Below are positions 1 to 8,181 of a stretch of 64,000 nucleotides of DNA, piece by piece. A program made the position numbers and the translations under genes. Below the pieces are notes generated by a model, which saw only the letters and a program-made list of their open reading frames with translations, searched no databases and had not been told where the DNA came from. How positions within the stretch are numbered: position 1 is the first letter of the stretch; the number at the start of each line of letters is the position of its first letter. The DNA comes from Sedimentitalea sp039941015 (lineage in GTDB: Bacteria; Pseudomonadota; Alphaproteobacteria; Rhodobacterales; Rhodobacteraceae): the NCBI RefSeq assembly GCF_039941015.1, contig NZ_JBDVFI010000095.1; one strand, written 5' to 3'.

Positions 1-102
1 AAAGCGCTGTCAGGCATGATCCGCAAGATCAATCGCGAGATAACATGCAAGGCCGTGGGTACGCCGGATGATGTGAAGGCAGCCGCCGAGAGCCTCGGTT
101 GA
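1..102 (+). CDS. fabD: FabD C-terminus, malonyl-CoA:ACP transacylase (partial)
   Basis: The window opens inside a gene. Frame 1 is open from base 1 and ends at a TGA at 100-102, giving 33 residues that start KALSGMIRK and end KAAAESLG. This resembles the tail of FabD, where an LSGLI-type helix and a GTP-type turn are common, and fabG follows 18 bases later, which is the classic fabD-fabG order. FabD moves malonyl groups from CoA to the acyl carrier protein encoded at 1331. The active site lies outside the window, so the call rests on the short tail plus context. Confidence 0.75.
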   Translation, partial: KALSGMIRKINREITCKAVGTPDDVKAAAESLG

Positions 103-120
103 GAAGAAAAGGAAAACGAG

Positions 121-858
121 ATGTTTGATCTGACGGGAAAATGCGCGCTGATCACTGGTGCATCAGGTGGTATCGGCGGTGACATCGCGCGGGCATTGCA
201 CGGAGCTGGCGCGACTGTGGGTTTGTCGGGCACGCGGGTGGAACCGCTTGAGGCGCTGGCGGCAGAGCTTGGTGAGCGCGCGCATGTGTTGCCCTGCAAT
301 CTGAGCGACCCGGAGGCTGTCGATGCGTTGCCCAAGCAGGCGATCGAGGCGATGGGCGCAGTGGATATCCTCGTAAACAATGCCGGGATCACGCGCGACA
401 ACCTGTTCATGCGCATGTCGGTCGACGAATGGCAGAGCGTGCTTGACGTGAACCTGACGTCTACCTTCCGGCTGTGCAAGGGCGTGATACGCGGCATGAT
501 GAAATCCCGGTGGGGACGGATCGTGAATATCAGTTCGGTCGTCGGGACGACGGGCAATCCGGGGCAGGCCAACTATGCGGCATCAAAGGCCGGCATGATC
601 GGTATGTCCAAGAGCCTAGCCTATGAGGTCGCGAGCCGGGGCATTACCGTGAATGCGGTTGCGCCGGGGTTTATCACGACTGCGATGACCGACAAACTGA
701 CTGAGGATCAGAAAGCTGGTATTCTGGGGCAGGTGCCAGCGGGGCGAATGGGCGACGCCGACGAGATTGCCGCGGCTGTCTTGTATCTGGCCAGCCCCGA
801 AGCGGGTTATGTGACTGGCGCGACCTTGCACGTGAATGGCGGCATGGCCATGTTGTAA
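121..858 (+). CDS. fabG: 3-oxoacyl-ACP reductase FabG
   Basis: A 245-residue short-chain dehydrogenase that reduces 3-oxoacyl-ACP with NADPH in fatty-acid elongation; cytosolic. The glycine-rich cofactor motif TGASGGIG is at residues 12-19, NNAG at 86-89, and the catalytic triad is Ser139, Tyr152 and Lys156 (YAASK). The length matches the E. coli enzyme (244). The ATG at 121 is preceded by an AAGGAAA ribosome site and follows the fabD stop by 18 bases, so the two are probably co-transcribed. It ends eight bases before a small convergent reading frame. Confidence 0.96.
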   Translation: MFDLTGKCALITGASGGIGGDIARALHGAGATVGLSGTRVEPLEALAAELGERAHVLPCNLSDPEAVDALPKQAIEAMGAVDILVNNAGITRDNLFMRMSVDEWQSVLDVNLTSTFRLCKGVIRGMMKSRWGRIVNISSVVGTTGNPGQANYAASKAGMIGMSKSLAYEVASRGITVNAVAPGFITTAMTDKLTEDQKAGILGQVPAGRMGDADEIAAAVLYLASPEAGYVTGATLHVNGGMAML

Positions 859-865
859 GGCCGCT

Positions 866-988
866 TCAGCGCTTGTCCTGATTGTCTGACCCGGATGACC
901 CGAGTCGCAGCAGGCGAAGCACGAGGAAACTGAGGATCAGAACAGCGAGGAGGAGGAGCAGGCTTTGCGCTTCGTGCAATTGAATCAT
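866..988 (-). CDS. 40-residue single-pass membrane protein
   Basis: A small reading frame convergent with fabG. The ATG at 986-988 (minus strand) is preceded by a textbook AAGGAG with an eight-base spacer, which is the main reason to believe it. The 40 residues have a polar start (MIQLHEAQ), a Leu/Val/Ile-rich stretch at about 9-28 long enough to span a membrane, then Arg-rich and Ser/Asp/Lys-rich cytosolic-type residues (ending DNQDKR). The orientation suggests N-out/C-in by the positive-inside rule. No family is recognised. A much longer frame overlaps it further upstream on the same strand, but that one runs antisense through acpP and is not credible. Confidence 0.5.
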   Translation of the reverse strand: MIQLHEAQSLLLLLAVLILSFLVLRLLRLGSSGSDNQDKR

Positions 989-1330
989 CGAATTGTCTCC
1001 TTGCGGCATTTGCCCTGCAGTCAAGGGTTTCATGTTGTACCCCCGGGCCTTCGGCCCTTGTTTCGCGACTGAGGACAGTTTATCTCCGAAAAAGGACAAT
1101 TTTTCGGCAGGTTCTAGACCTAAAGATGAAGTGATTGGGTCTTTTCGAAAGCGTTTGCCTATTTGCAACTCTGTGCTATAGGCGGCGCAATCCTGACAGG
1201 CGGCGGTACAACGTCCGGCTGTCATACCCGGAACGCCGGGAACGAGCCGCCCAATCGGGCGATACCAACCGACCCCGAGCGGGCGAGGGCAGACTTGGGC
1301 GAAAAGCCCGCAATGGAATGAGGAAGTAAC
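989..1330. other. Intergenic region upstream of acpP
   Basis: This 342-base stretch separates the small minus-strand gene from acpP. No credible protein is seen in it. It contains a short GC hairpin at 1045-1057 (GGGCC, loop TTC, GGCCC), a candidate acpP promoter near 1155-1182, and a GAGGAAG ribosome site just before the acpP ATG. It must also hold the promoter for the small minus-strand gene, which was not located. Confidence 0.4.
1155..1182 (+). promoter_or_regulatory. Candidate acpP promoter
   Basis: TTGCCT at 1155-1160 and TATAGG at 1177-1182, spaced 16 bases, read toward acpP. This is a moderate match to a housekeeping sigma factor and would give a leader of roughly 140 bases. It is a consensus match only. 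Confidence 0.3.
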
Positions 1331-1564
1331 ATGAGCGACGTCGCAGACCGCGTGAAGAAGATCGTTGTAGAACATCTGGGTGTTGAAGAGGACAAAGTGA
1401 CCGAAAACGCTTCGTTCATCGATGATCTGGGCGCAGACAGCTTGGACACCGTTGAGTTGGTCATGGCCTTTGAAGAAGAATTCGGCATCGAGATTCCGGA
1501 TGATGCGGCTGAAACCATCCAAACTTTCGGCGACGCAGTAAAGTTCATCAACTCGGCGTCCTGA
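1331..1564 (+). CDS. acpP: Acyl carrier protein
   Basis: A 77-residue acidic protein that carries growing fatty acyl chains on a 4'-phosphopantetheine arm. The arm attaches at Ser37 in the motif GADSLDTVE. Length and sequence are typical of bacterial AcpP. It starts at the ATG at 1331 after a GAGGAAG site with a five-base spacer. It has its own upstream region and a strong terminator just after its stop, consistent with the high, separate expression expected of ACP. Confidence 0.98.
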   Translation: MSDVADRVKKIVVEHLGVEEDKVTENASFIDDLGADSLDTVELVMAFEEEFGIEIPDDAAETIQTFGDAVKFINSAS

Positions 1565-1588
1565 ACCGTTCCAAACGGATTACAGATT

Positions 1589-1620
1589 CGGCGTTTCCCA
1601 GTGGGAAGCGCCGTTTTTTT
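1589..1620 (+). terminator. Intrinsic terminator of acpP
   Basis: Near-perfect stem formed by 1589-1600 and 1602-1613 (CGGCGTTTCCCA against TGGGAAGCGCCG, one G-T pair), with a tight loop and seven T residues at 1614-1620. It lies 25 bases past the acpP stop. Confidence 0.85.
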
Positions 1621-1703
1621 GTCTGATGCGCCTTGTGGCTCTTGCGTCGACCGGGATTCTGTAGACATCTTGGAGTTGAGGCAAGCAGACAAGAAACGGC
1701 GCA

Positions 1704-2243
1704 ATGATCCGTTCAATTCCCAATATCAATACGTCGCGCCTGATCCTGCGCGCGATGAAGCCCGAAGATTTCAATCGCTTTGCCCAGATCTGGGCAACGC
1801 CTGAAGTAGCGCAAAACAGCAGCGATCAACCGACAAGCCGTGGCAAGGCGTGGGATGCGTTTCTTCGCAACGCCGGCCACTGGGAAATGACCGGGTTCGG
1901 GCAGTGGGCCGTGATCGAGCAACGGACGCGAATCATGGTTGGTCAGACCGGATTTTTTTTCAGCGCTTGCGCCTATGGCGAAGATTACGATCCCTTTCCC
2001 GAAGCGGGCTGGATCCTGGCACCTGACGCGCGGGGGCGCGGGCTGGCACGAGAAGCGGCCGTGGCGGCGCACGACTGGTTTGACAGGGTCATCCCCGGAA
2101 CGCTGGTGGCCCGGGTCGGTGCGCAGAACACCACGTCACTGAATCTGGCGGCGCATCTGGGCTATGAAGAGATGCGGGAAACCGAATGCTGCGGCGAATC
2201 GATTGTCCTTTTGCGCAGAAACGGACCGCCGACGGTCGGCTGA
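1704..2243 (+). CDS. GNAT-family N-acetyltransferase (RimJ/RimL-like)
   Basis: A 179-residue protein of the GNAT acetyl-CoA-dependent transferase superfamily. The N-terminus has the TSRLILRAMKPEDF pattern typical of RimJ/RimL-type members. The acetyl-CoA loop appears as ARGRGLAREA at about residues 111-120, followed by the AQNTTSLNLAAHLGY helix seen where the substrate domain closes. These enzymes acetylate ribosomal protein N-termini or small molecules; the substrate here is unknown. It stands between the acpP terminator and the HisA-like gene. Confidence 0.82.
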   Translation: MIRSIPNINTSRLILRAMKPEDFNRFAQIWATPEVAQNSSDQPTSRGKAWDAFLRNAGHWEMTGFGQWAVIEQRTRIMVGQTGFFFSACAYGEDYDPFPEAGWILAPDARGRGLAREAAVAAHDWFDRVIPGTLVARVGAQNTTSLNLAAHLGYEEMRETECCGESIVLLRRNGPPTVG

Positions 2244-2343
2244 CGCCGCAAATAGAGCGGACAGCGCCGAAAAAATGCGACGGCACCAACCGCTTTGTGG
2301 TACCCTCTGGTTGAAATTGATGACCAACATCGGGGGCAAGGTC

Positions 2344-3087
2344 ATGTTGATATTTCCGACAATGGGGTTGCAGGGTGGACGCTGCGTGACGCTGGCCAAA
2401 GGCCGGCTTGACGAGCCATTGATCTGGCATGTGGATCCGGTTGAAACCGCGCATGGCTTTGCAGCGGCTGGCGCGAGCTGGATGCATCTGACAGATTTCG
2501 ATGCGGTCGAGGGACGTACTGACAATGCCGAACTGGTTCACGAGATCATCCGCAGCGCTGGCATTCCTGTGCAACTGGGAGGTGGGTTCCACAGTCGCGA
2601 GATGGTGGAACATTGGATCGACAAGGGCGCAGGCCGTATTGTGATTGGGACGCTGGCGGCGCGTGATCCACAGCTTGCGCGCGAGCTGGCCAAGTTTCAC
2701 CCCGACCAGATCGTCCTGGCGGTTGATGTCTGGCGCGGTCAGGTGATGACCGAAGGCTGGAGATCAGCCAGCGCCTGGACACCCGAAGCCTTTATCGATG
2801 CCTTTGGCGATGCACCTTTTGCCGGGATCATCATCACGGATATCGAGAGTGATATGGATGAGGTCGAGGCACAGCTGGGCTTGATTGCCGGCTTGGCAGC
2901 GCATGCACGCTCGCCCGTCATCGCGAGCGGGGTGGTGCGATCAGTAGATGATATTGCAAGGCTGACCTATGTCCCCAACATTGCCGGGGCGTTGGTCGGC
3001 CGGGCGCTGTTCCGCAAGAGCGTCGATCTGGGCGAGGCATTGCGAATTGCGCAGCCCGGACCAGAGCCGGTTGCCGAATTTCAGTAG
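2344..3087 (+). CDS. HisA-like TIM-barrel protein lacking one catalytic Asp
   Basis: A 247-residue protein with the HisA/HisF fold pattern: VQLGGG at 76-81, a GTLAARD phosphate-loop region at about 102-108, LAVDVWRG at 125-132, ITDIESD, and the second phosphate motif VIASGVV. HisA isomerises ProFAR to PRFAR in histidine synthesis using two aspartates. Asp128 fits the second one, but position 8, where HisA has its first catalytic Asp, is Gly (TMGLQGG). It is also not in a his operon. I start it at the ATG at 2344 because HisA proteins begin there; the open frame reaches back to 2164. It is probably a HisA paralogue with another substrate or no isomerase activity. Confidence 0.75.
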   Translation: MLIFPTMGLQGGRCVTLAKGRLDEPLIWHVDPVETAHGFAAAGASWMHLTDFDAVEGRTDNAELVHEIIRSAGIPVQLGGGFHSREMVEHWIDKGAGRIVIGTLAARDPQLARELAKFHPDQIVLAVDVWRGQVMTEGWRSASAWTPEAFIDAFGDAPFAGIIITDIESDMDEVEAQLGLIAGLAAHARSPVIASGVVRSVDDIARLTYVPNIAGALVGRALFRKSVDLGEALRIAQPGPEPVAEFQ

Positions 3088-3237
3088 GACGCTGACTGTC
3101 TAACTGTAAAGTGTTACAGACCGTAACCACCGCATAGAGCGCGGAAAGGTGCCGCATCGCGGTGCGCTGCGCTCTTGCCCCCATGCCCCGGTGCAGGGTA
3201 AGAGCGGTTCGCAATGGCAAAAGGGGCAAAGACCGTC

Positions 3238-4503
3238 ATGCGCAGAGTAGTCGTAACCGGACTGGGATTGGTGACACCGCTGGCAAGCGGAGTTGAGGAA
3301 AGCTGGTCCAGGCTGTTAGCCGGGCAATCAGGCGCTGGCCCGATCAAGCAATTTGATGCCGTGGCGAGCGGCGTCACCACTACATATGCCTGCGAAGTGC
3401 CGCTTGGCGATGGTAGCGATGGCACGTTCAACGCCGATGAGTGGCTGGCGCCCAAGGAACAGCGCAAGATCGATGATTTCATCCTCTATGGAATCGCAGC
3501 TGCGGATATGGCTTGCCACGATGCCGGTTGGACGCCTGAAGACGAGGCCGACCGCCTGCGCACCGGCGTGATGATCGGATCGGGTATCGGTGGTCTGAGT
3601 TCGATCGCGGATACGGCAGTGATGATCAAGGAGCGTGGACCACGCCGGGTCTCGCCCTTCTTTATCCCCGGTGCGTTGATCAATCTGATTTCCGGACAGG
3701 TCGGAATCCGGTTTGGGTTCAAAGGACCAAACCATTCGGTGGTGACGGCCTGCTCGACTGGCGCGCACGCCATCGGAGATGCATCGCGGCTGATTCAGCA
3801 TGGCGACGCCGACGTTATGATCGCAGGTGGGGCTGAGGCCGCGATCTGCGAGATCGGTATTGCCGGGTTCAATGCCTGCAAAGCGCTGAGCACCAAGTTT
3901 GCGGACAATCCACAGGCGGCGAGCCGTCCCTATGACGCGGATCGGGATGGATTCGTGATGGGCGAGGGCGCTGGTGTGGTTGTTCTGGAAGAATACGAAC
4001 ACGCCAAGGCGCGCGGGGCCAAGATCTATGCAGAAGTGCTGGGCTATGGTCTGTCTGGCGATGCCTATCACATCACCGCCCCTTCGGAGACCGGTGACGG
4101 CGCCGAACGGTCGATGCGTGCGGCACTGGACGGGGCAGGGCTGAAACCTGCGGATGTGGATTACATCAATGCCCATGGGACCAGCACAATGGCCGACTCC
4201 ATCGAGCTGGGTGCGGTTGAGCGGATGATGGGGGATGCGGCATCAAAGGTGACGATGTCGTCCACCAAGTCGATGACCGGGCACCTGTTGGGTGCAGCGG
4301 GTGCGATTGAGGCGATCTTCTCGATCCTCGCGATTCGTGATCAAGTGGCTCCGCCGACAATCAATCTGGATAATCCGGCCGTCGAGACCGCTGTTGACCT
4401 CGCTCCGAATGCCAAGCGCGAACGAGAGATCAACGTGGCGCTGTCCAATTCGTTCGGCTTTGGTGGCACCAATGCCAGTGTTGTCTTTGGGAAAGTTGGC
4501 TGA
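3238..4503 (+). CDS. fabF: 3-oxoacyl-ACP synthase II (FabF)
   Basis: A 421-residue condensing enzyme that elongates acyl-ACP with malonyl-ACP. The Cys-His-His triad is visible as Cys172 (TACSTGAH), His313 (NAHGTST) and His349 (MTGHLLGAAG), and the C-terminal NSFGFGGTNAS motif is intact. I chose the ATG at 3238 because the family begins MRRVVVTGLG; an in-frame ATG at 3214 adds eight residues. Its TGA shares one base with the mltG ATG (TGATG), so translation is coupled. Confidence 0.96.
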   Translation: MRRVVVTGLGLVTPLASGVEESWSRLLAGQSGAGPIKQFDAVASGVTTTYACEVPLGDGSDGTFNADEWLAPKEQRKIDDFILYGIAAADMACHDAGWTPEDEADRLRTGVMIGSGIGGLSSIADTAVMIKERGPRRVSPFFIPGALINLISGQVGIRFGFKGPNHSVVTACSTGAHAIGDASRLIQHGDADVMIAGGAEAAICEIGIAGFNACKALSTKFADNPQAASRPYDADRDGFVMGEGAGVVVLEEYEHAKARGAKIYAEVLGYGLSGDAYHITAPSETGDGAERSMRAALDGAGLKPADVDYINAHGTSTMADSIELGAVERMMGDAASKVTMSSTKSMTGHLLGAAGAIEAIFSILAIRDQVAPPTINLDNPAVETAVDLAPNAKREREINVALSNSFGFGGTNASVVFGKVG

Positions 4504-5657
4504 TGTGGCGCAGTCTCGCCTCTAACATGCTGACATTTTTGGTCGTCGGATTGTTTCTGGCGGTTGGTGTCGTGCTGTGGGGGAAATCACAATACACTGT
4601 CGAAGGTCCGCTGAGTGAGGCGATTTGCCTGCGAGTAGAGCGTGGCTCGAACATGAGCAAGGTGAGCCGCGATCTCGAAACGCAGGGTGCAGTGAGCCAC
4701 AGCACCATCTTTCGACTTGGGGCGGACTATGCCGAAAAGGCCAGTCAGCTAAAGGCCGGTAGCTTTTTGATAAAGCCGGGGTCGTCGATGGAGGAAATCG
4801 TCGATCAGGTCACACGTGGCGGGGCCAGCACCTGTGGCACAGAGATTGTCTATCTCGTGGGTGTGACCCGGACCGAGGCGCGTGTGCGCGAACTTGATCC
4901 GGCGACGGATCAGTTTGTCGAGATTGCCGCGTTTGATCCGACCACCGAAGAGGCACCCGAAGGATACACAGCCAAACGCACCGACGCGGATACCCGATTT
5001 CGTATAGCGCTGGCCGAGGGCGTGACCAGTTGGCAGGTGGTCGAAGCGCTGAATGCGATCGATGTGTTGAGCGGTGAAATCACCGAGCGCCCTGACGAAG
5101 GTATGCTGGCACCCGACAGCTATGAGGTGGTTTCCGGTGCGGACCGCACGGCACTGTTGACGCAGATGCAGGAAGTTCAGGAGCTGCGGATCGCTGCGGC
5201 GTGGGAGAGTCGGCAGGAGGGTCTGCCTTTGGCGAGCCCCGAAGAAATGCTGATTCTGGCGTCGATCATCGAAAAGGAAACCGGGGTTGCCGAAGAGCGC
5301 AGGCAAGTTGCGAGCGTCTTTGTCAATCGACTGAACCGTGGCATGAGACTGCAGACTGATCCAACGGTGATCTATGGTTTGACAAAGGGTCAGGGCGTGT
5401 TGGGCCGTGGTTTGCGCCAAAGCGAGCTGCGCAGCAGAACCCCTTGGAACACCTATGTTATCGAGGGTTTGCCGCCTTCCCCGATTGCCAACCCCGGCAT
5501 GGCGAGTCTGGAGGCTGCGGTTGCGCCGGCCGAGACGGATTTCGTCTTTTTTGTTGCGGATGGTACGGGTGGTCACGCCTTTGCCGAGACGCTGGAAGAG
5601 CACAACCGCAATGTCGCGAAATGGCGCGAGATCGAGGCGCAACGGCAGAACAACTGA
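4503..5657 (+). CDS. mltG: Endolytic murein transglycosylase MltG
   Basis: A 384-residue protein with one N-terminal membrane anchor (about residues 7-26, ending VVLWGKS) and a YceG-like domain. The catalytic glutamate is Glu257 in ASIIEKETG, followed by the ERRQVASVFVNRL helix, the LQTDPTVIYG segment and the NTYVIEGLPPSPI and NPG motifs of the family. MltG cleaves nascent glycan strands at the inner membrane and sets their length. It overlaps fabF by one base; pairing with fab genes is common in alphaproteobacteria. Confidence 0.95.
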   Translation: MWRSLASNMLTFLVVGLFLAVGVVLWGKSQYTVEGPLSEAICLRVERGSNMSKVSRDLETQGAVSHSTIFRLGADYAEKASQLKAGSFLIKPGSSMEEIVDQVTRGGASTCGTEIVYLVGVTRTEARVRELDPATDQFVEIAAFDPTTEEAPEGYTAKRTDADTRFRIALAEGVTSWQVVEALNAIDVLSGEITERPDEGMLAPDSYEVVSGADRTALLTQMQEVQELRIAAAWESRQEGLPLASPEEMLILASIIEKETGVAEERRQVASVFVNRLNRGMRLQTDPTVIYGLTKGQGVLGRGLRQSELRSRTPWNTYVIEGLPPSPIANPGMASLEAAVAPAETDFVFFVADGTGGHAFAETLEEHNRNVAKWREIEAQRQNN

Positions 5658-5869
5658 AGAGCTGCGCCCGCCATGTACAAACAACCGGGTCAGTTGCGCC
5701 GAACGATTTTCAAGGCGCTGACTACCAATGGGTTAGGGTGAGGGTTAAGCCGGGCTGGAACCCTGGGTGCAGCGGTGCAATGTTTGCAAAAAGCGTGCCT
5801 GCGTTAATTGGTTTTTACCAAACGGTTGATTTCTTAGGTCATCTGGTGGATGCATGTAGCAGAACTGAA

Positions 5870-6262
5870 ATGAGTATGCCGTCGATGAGCCAGATAGATG
5901 TTTTGTTGGGCAAGAGTATTGCCAAGCAACGAGTTGCAAGAGGAATATCCGTAGAGAATCTCGCAAGGAAAATCGGTCTATCTGCAAGTACGGTTGCCGC
6001 ATTCGAACAGGGGACTCGGCGAGCCAGCGCCAAGCAGCTCTTCGAAATCGCGGATGTCCTTGAATTGAAGGTCCAACGGCTCTTCAATTGCCCGGACAAT
6101 GAACCCGTTGAGGTCAGGCCGACAACGGCAGCATTCTCCGGGCAGGGTGAGGAAATCGCCGGTCATTACGATGCGCTTTCAAAATCTCACCGAGTCGCAA
6201 TCTTTGCATTCCTGCTTGCCTTGAAGTCTGATAAAGAAGAGAACCATCCCTTCATGCAGTAA
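5870..6262 (+). CDS. XRE-family transcriptional regulator
   Basis: A 130-residue protein with a Cro/CI-type helix-turn-helix at about residues 10-70: LGKSIAKQRVARGISVENLA, then IGLSASTVAAFEQGTRRAS, then a helix ending ADVLELKVQRLF. The remaining 60 residues end in a hydrophobic helix (AIFAFLLALKS at 110-120) that could mediate dimerisation. I use the ATG at 5870; the frame is open much further upstream but that part overlaps mltG and lacks protein-like sequence. It sits between mltG and luxR, 35 bases ahead of luxR, so it may regulate or be co-transcribed with the quorum-sensing pair. Target unknown. Confidence 0.8.
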   Translation: MSMPSMSQIDVLLGKSIAKQRVARGISVENLARKIGLSASTVAAFEQGTRRASAKQLFEIADVLELKVQRLFNCPDNEPVEVRPTTAAFSGQGEEIAGHYDALSKSHRVAIFAFLLALKSDKEENHPFMQ

Positions 6263-6297
6263 ATGCGGGCGGGGCATGCGCGCGAAAGAGGCCCCTT

Positions 6298-6999
6298 GTG
6301 TCTGTTATCGACCTCAGCAAACTGAAATTTCCAGAGAATAACTTTCGGTTGTTCCTCGATACAGTTTGCGAAACGCACGAACTTGATTTCGCCGCATATG
6401 CTGGCGTGAATCCGGTTGCCCAGTCAGTCCATGGTGTTGTCAACTATCCGGACGAGTGGCAGGCGCGTTACGTGAAGAAGAGTTTCCAGCACAAGGACCC
6501 GACCTTGCTGGTGGCAAGCCGCAGCATCGCGCCAGTCGACTGGCAGCGCTTGCGCGAGGAAACGTCGTTCAAGACGGTGTTCCACGCCGCCCATGATTTT
6601 GGGATCGCTGAACAGGGTGTGACCATCCCGGTGCGCGGTCCGTATGGCGAGGTCGGCCTGTTTAGTGTCACTCGCAACTGTTCCGACCGGGAATGGAACC
6701 TGCTCAAGCCCAAGATCATCGGCGGTTTGCAGAGCGCTGCAGTGCATTTGCATGATACTATCATGCAGTCGGATGCGATGAGCCGTGAATTGATGCGGCC
6801 ATCGCTTTCGGCTCGGGAAATCGAGATATTGCAATGGATTGCGGCGGGTAAGTCGCAGCAGGACGTTGCGGACATTTTGTCAATCTCGAGCCGGACAGTG
6901 GAGGTGCATTTGCGCTCTAGCCGGAGCAAGCTTTGCGCGCTTACGACCCCGCAAGCGGTGGGCCGTGCGGTGGGGTTGGGATTGATTTATCCCAACTGA
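6298..6999 (+). CDS. LuxR-family acyl-homoserine lactone receptor/regulator
   Basis: A 233-residue protein with an N-terminal autoinducer-binding domain and a C-terminal LuxR/GerE helix-turn-helix. All the ligand-pocket residues of the LuxR/TraR family can be placed: Trp54, Tyr58, Asp67, Pro68, Trp82 and Gly107. The DNA-binding part starts LSAREIEILQWIAAG near residue 170 and contains SSRTVEVHLRSSRSKL. It starts with GTG at 6298. The LuxI-type synthase follows 84 bases later in the same direction, so the pair forms a quorum-sensing module. R. capsulatus GtaR plays this role for GTA control; orthology is not shown here. Confidence 0.9.
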   Translation: MSVIDLSKLKFPENNFRLFLDTVCETHELDFAAYAGVNPVAQSVHGVVNYPDEWQARYVKKSFQHKDPTLLVASRSIAPVDWQRLREETSFKTVFHAAHDFGIAEQGVTIPVRGPYGEVGLFSVTRNCSDREWNLLKPKIIGGLQSAAVHLHDTIMQSDAMSRELMRPSLSAREIEILQWIAAGKSQQDVADILSISSRTVEVHLRSSRSKLCALTTPQAVGRAVGLGLIYPN

Positions 7000-7083
7000 G
7001 CGTGACCTACGGGATTTCCACAATAGCGGAACGACTGCTAACATATGATCATCTCCGTGGGGACTAAAGAACGGAGAAGGCTC

Positions 7084-7941
7084 ATGATCATTGTGATCGA
7101 CGGAATAAACAGGCACCGATACACTCGGCTCCTTGATGAAATGTATGAACTGCGGGCACGGGTTTTTGGCCAACGCTTGGGGTGGGAAGTGGAAATCGAG
7201 GATGGCAAGGAGATCGACCAGTTCGATAGCCTCGACCCGGCCTATGTAATTGGATTGAATGACAACGGGCGCGTTGTGTCCTGCGTCCGCGCCTTGCAGA
7301 CCACAGGGCCGCACATGCTGTCGGATGTGTTTTCCGACATCCTAGATGGAGAGCCGCCGCTGCGCGGGGCGACGATATGGGAATCGACGCGATTCTGTGT
7401 CGATACCGACATTCTTGAACGCGGCACTTCGCGTAATTCGGTGAGCTACGCGACCTGCGAACTGATGGCAGGTTCCCTGGAATATGCGCGCAATTCCGGG
7501 ATCAGCGATATCGTCACCGTGATCGATCCAGTGATGAACCGCGTGCTAAGACGTTCGGACTGCGCGCCTTATGGCTATGTGGGTAGCACTAAACCGATGG
7601 GCAAGGTGTCTGCGATGGCGGCATTGCTCGACTGCACCGATGACCGCATCGATCGGATCCGGAAATTCGCTGGCATCGAAGGTGAGATCTTTGTTGATCG
7701 GTGGATTGCCAAGGAGCTGGCGGATCCTGAGCCGCCCGTGGCTGAGACCAGCGTGGTCGTCTGGCCCTTTGGAAAGCAACGTGGGGACAGCGATTTGCAC
7801 AGCCAGCTTGAGCAATATTGCCTTGATCAACTGCTGGACGCATCGACTCAGGATGAGCTGGAGGCGGCCAAGCGCCTGACGGAGATTCTCCGCGGCGAGG
7901 AGATGATCCGGAGCATCACGCCGCATTTGCCGGCCTGTTGA
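7084..7941 (+). CDS. LuxI-family acyl-homoserine lactone synthase, long form
   Basis: A 285-residue autoinducer synthase that would join an acyl chain from acyl-ACP to S-adenosylmethionine. The invariant residues are present: Arg24 and Phe28 (RARVF), Trp34, Asp45 and Asp48 (IDQFD), Arg69, Glu100 and Arg103 (WESTRF). The ATG at 7084 is preceded by GGAGAAGG; an earlier in-frame ATG at 7045 is less well placed. Usual LuxI proteins are about 200-220 residues, so the last 70 or so (from about 215, including VVVWPFGKQ and a charged helix) are an extension of unknown role. The GTA operon starts about 390 bases downstream. Confidence 0.92.
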   Translation: MIIVIDGINRHRYTRLLDEMYELRARVFGQRLGWEVEIEDGKEIDQFDSLDPAYVIGLNDNGRVVSCVRALQTTGPHMLSDVFSDILDGEPPLRGATIWESTRFCVDTDILERGTSRNSVSYATCELMAGSLEYARNSGISDIVTVIDPVMNRVLRRSDCAPYGYVGSTKPMGKVSAMAALLDCTDDRIDRIRKFAGIEGEIFVDRWIAKELADPEPPVAETSVVVWPFGKQRGDSDLHSQLEQYCLDQLLDASTQDELEAAKRLTEILRGEEMIRSITPHLPAC

Positions 7942-8144
7942 GCACGTTTGACCGACATGACCGGCAGTGCCGATCATTGAGGGCAAGGGGCTCTGGCCTT
8001 CAGCGGAATAAGGATGTTGCAGTAGAAAGGAACAAGTTCGCCTCGGGTTCGTTGCGAATGTTCGGAATGTCGAGGCGCTCGACGGTCTGGGTTTTTATGG
8101 TTGGCTGGGTGGGGGCACCCTTGGCCAGATCGTTTGGTAACCCG

Positions 8145-8158
8145 TCATTTATAAATGA
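8145..8158. promoter_or_regulatory. 14-bp perfect palindrome upstream of the GTA promoter
   Basis: TCATTTATAAATGA is a perfect palindrome in a locally A+T-rich patch, centred about 79 bases before the predicted GTA transcription start. The position suits an activator site. The protein that would bind it is unknown. Confidence 0.4.
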
Positions 8159-8181
8159 TATCAAGAAGTTAACTTGCATGA

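Noticed and set aside
866..1522. Long minus-strand frame of 218 codons across the acpP gene
   Set aside because: It is antisense to the clear acpP gene; only its last 40 codons, with their own ribosome site, are credible.
7000..7083. lux box upstream of luxI
   Set aside because: Only a short TTCC/GGAA symmetry (around 7015-7030) was found, not the 18-20 base dyad expected.
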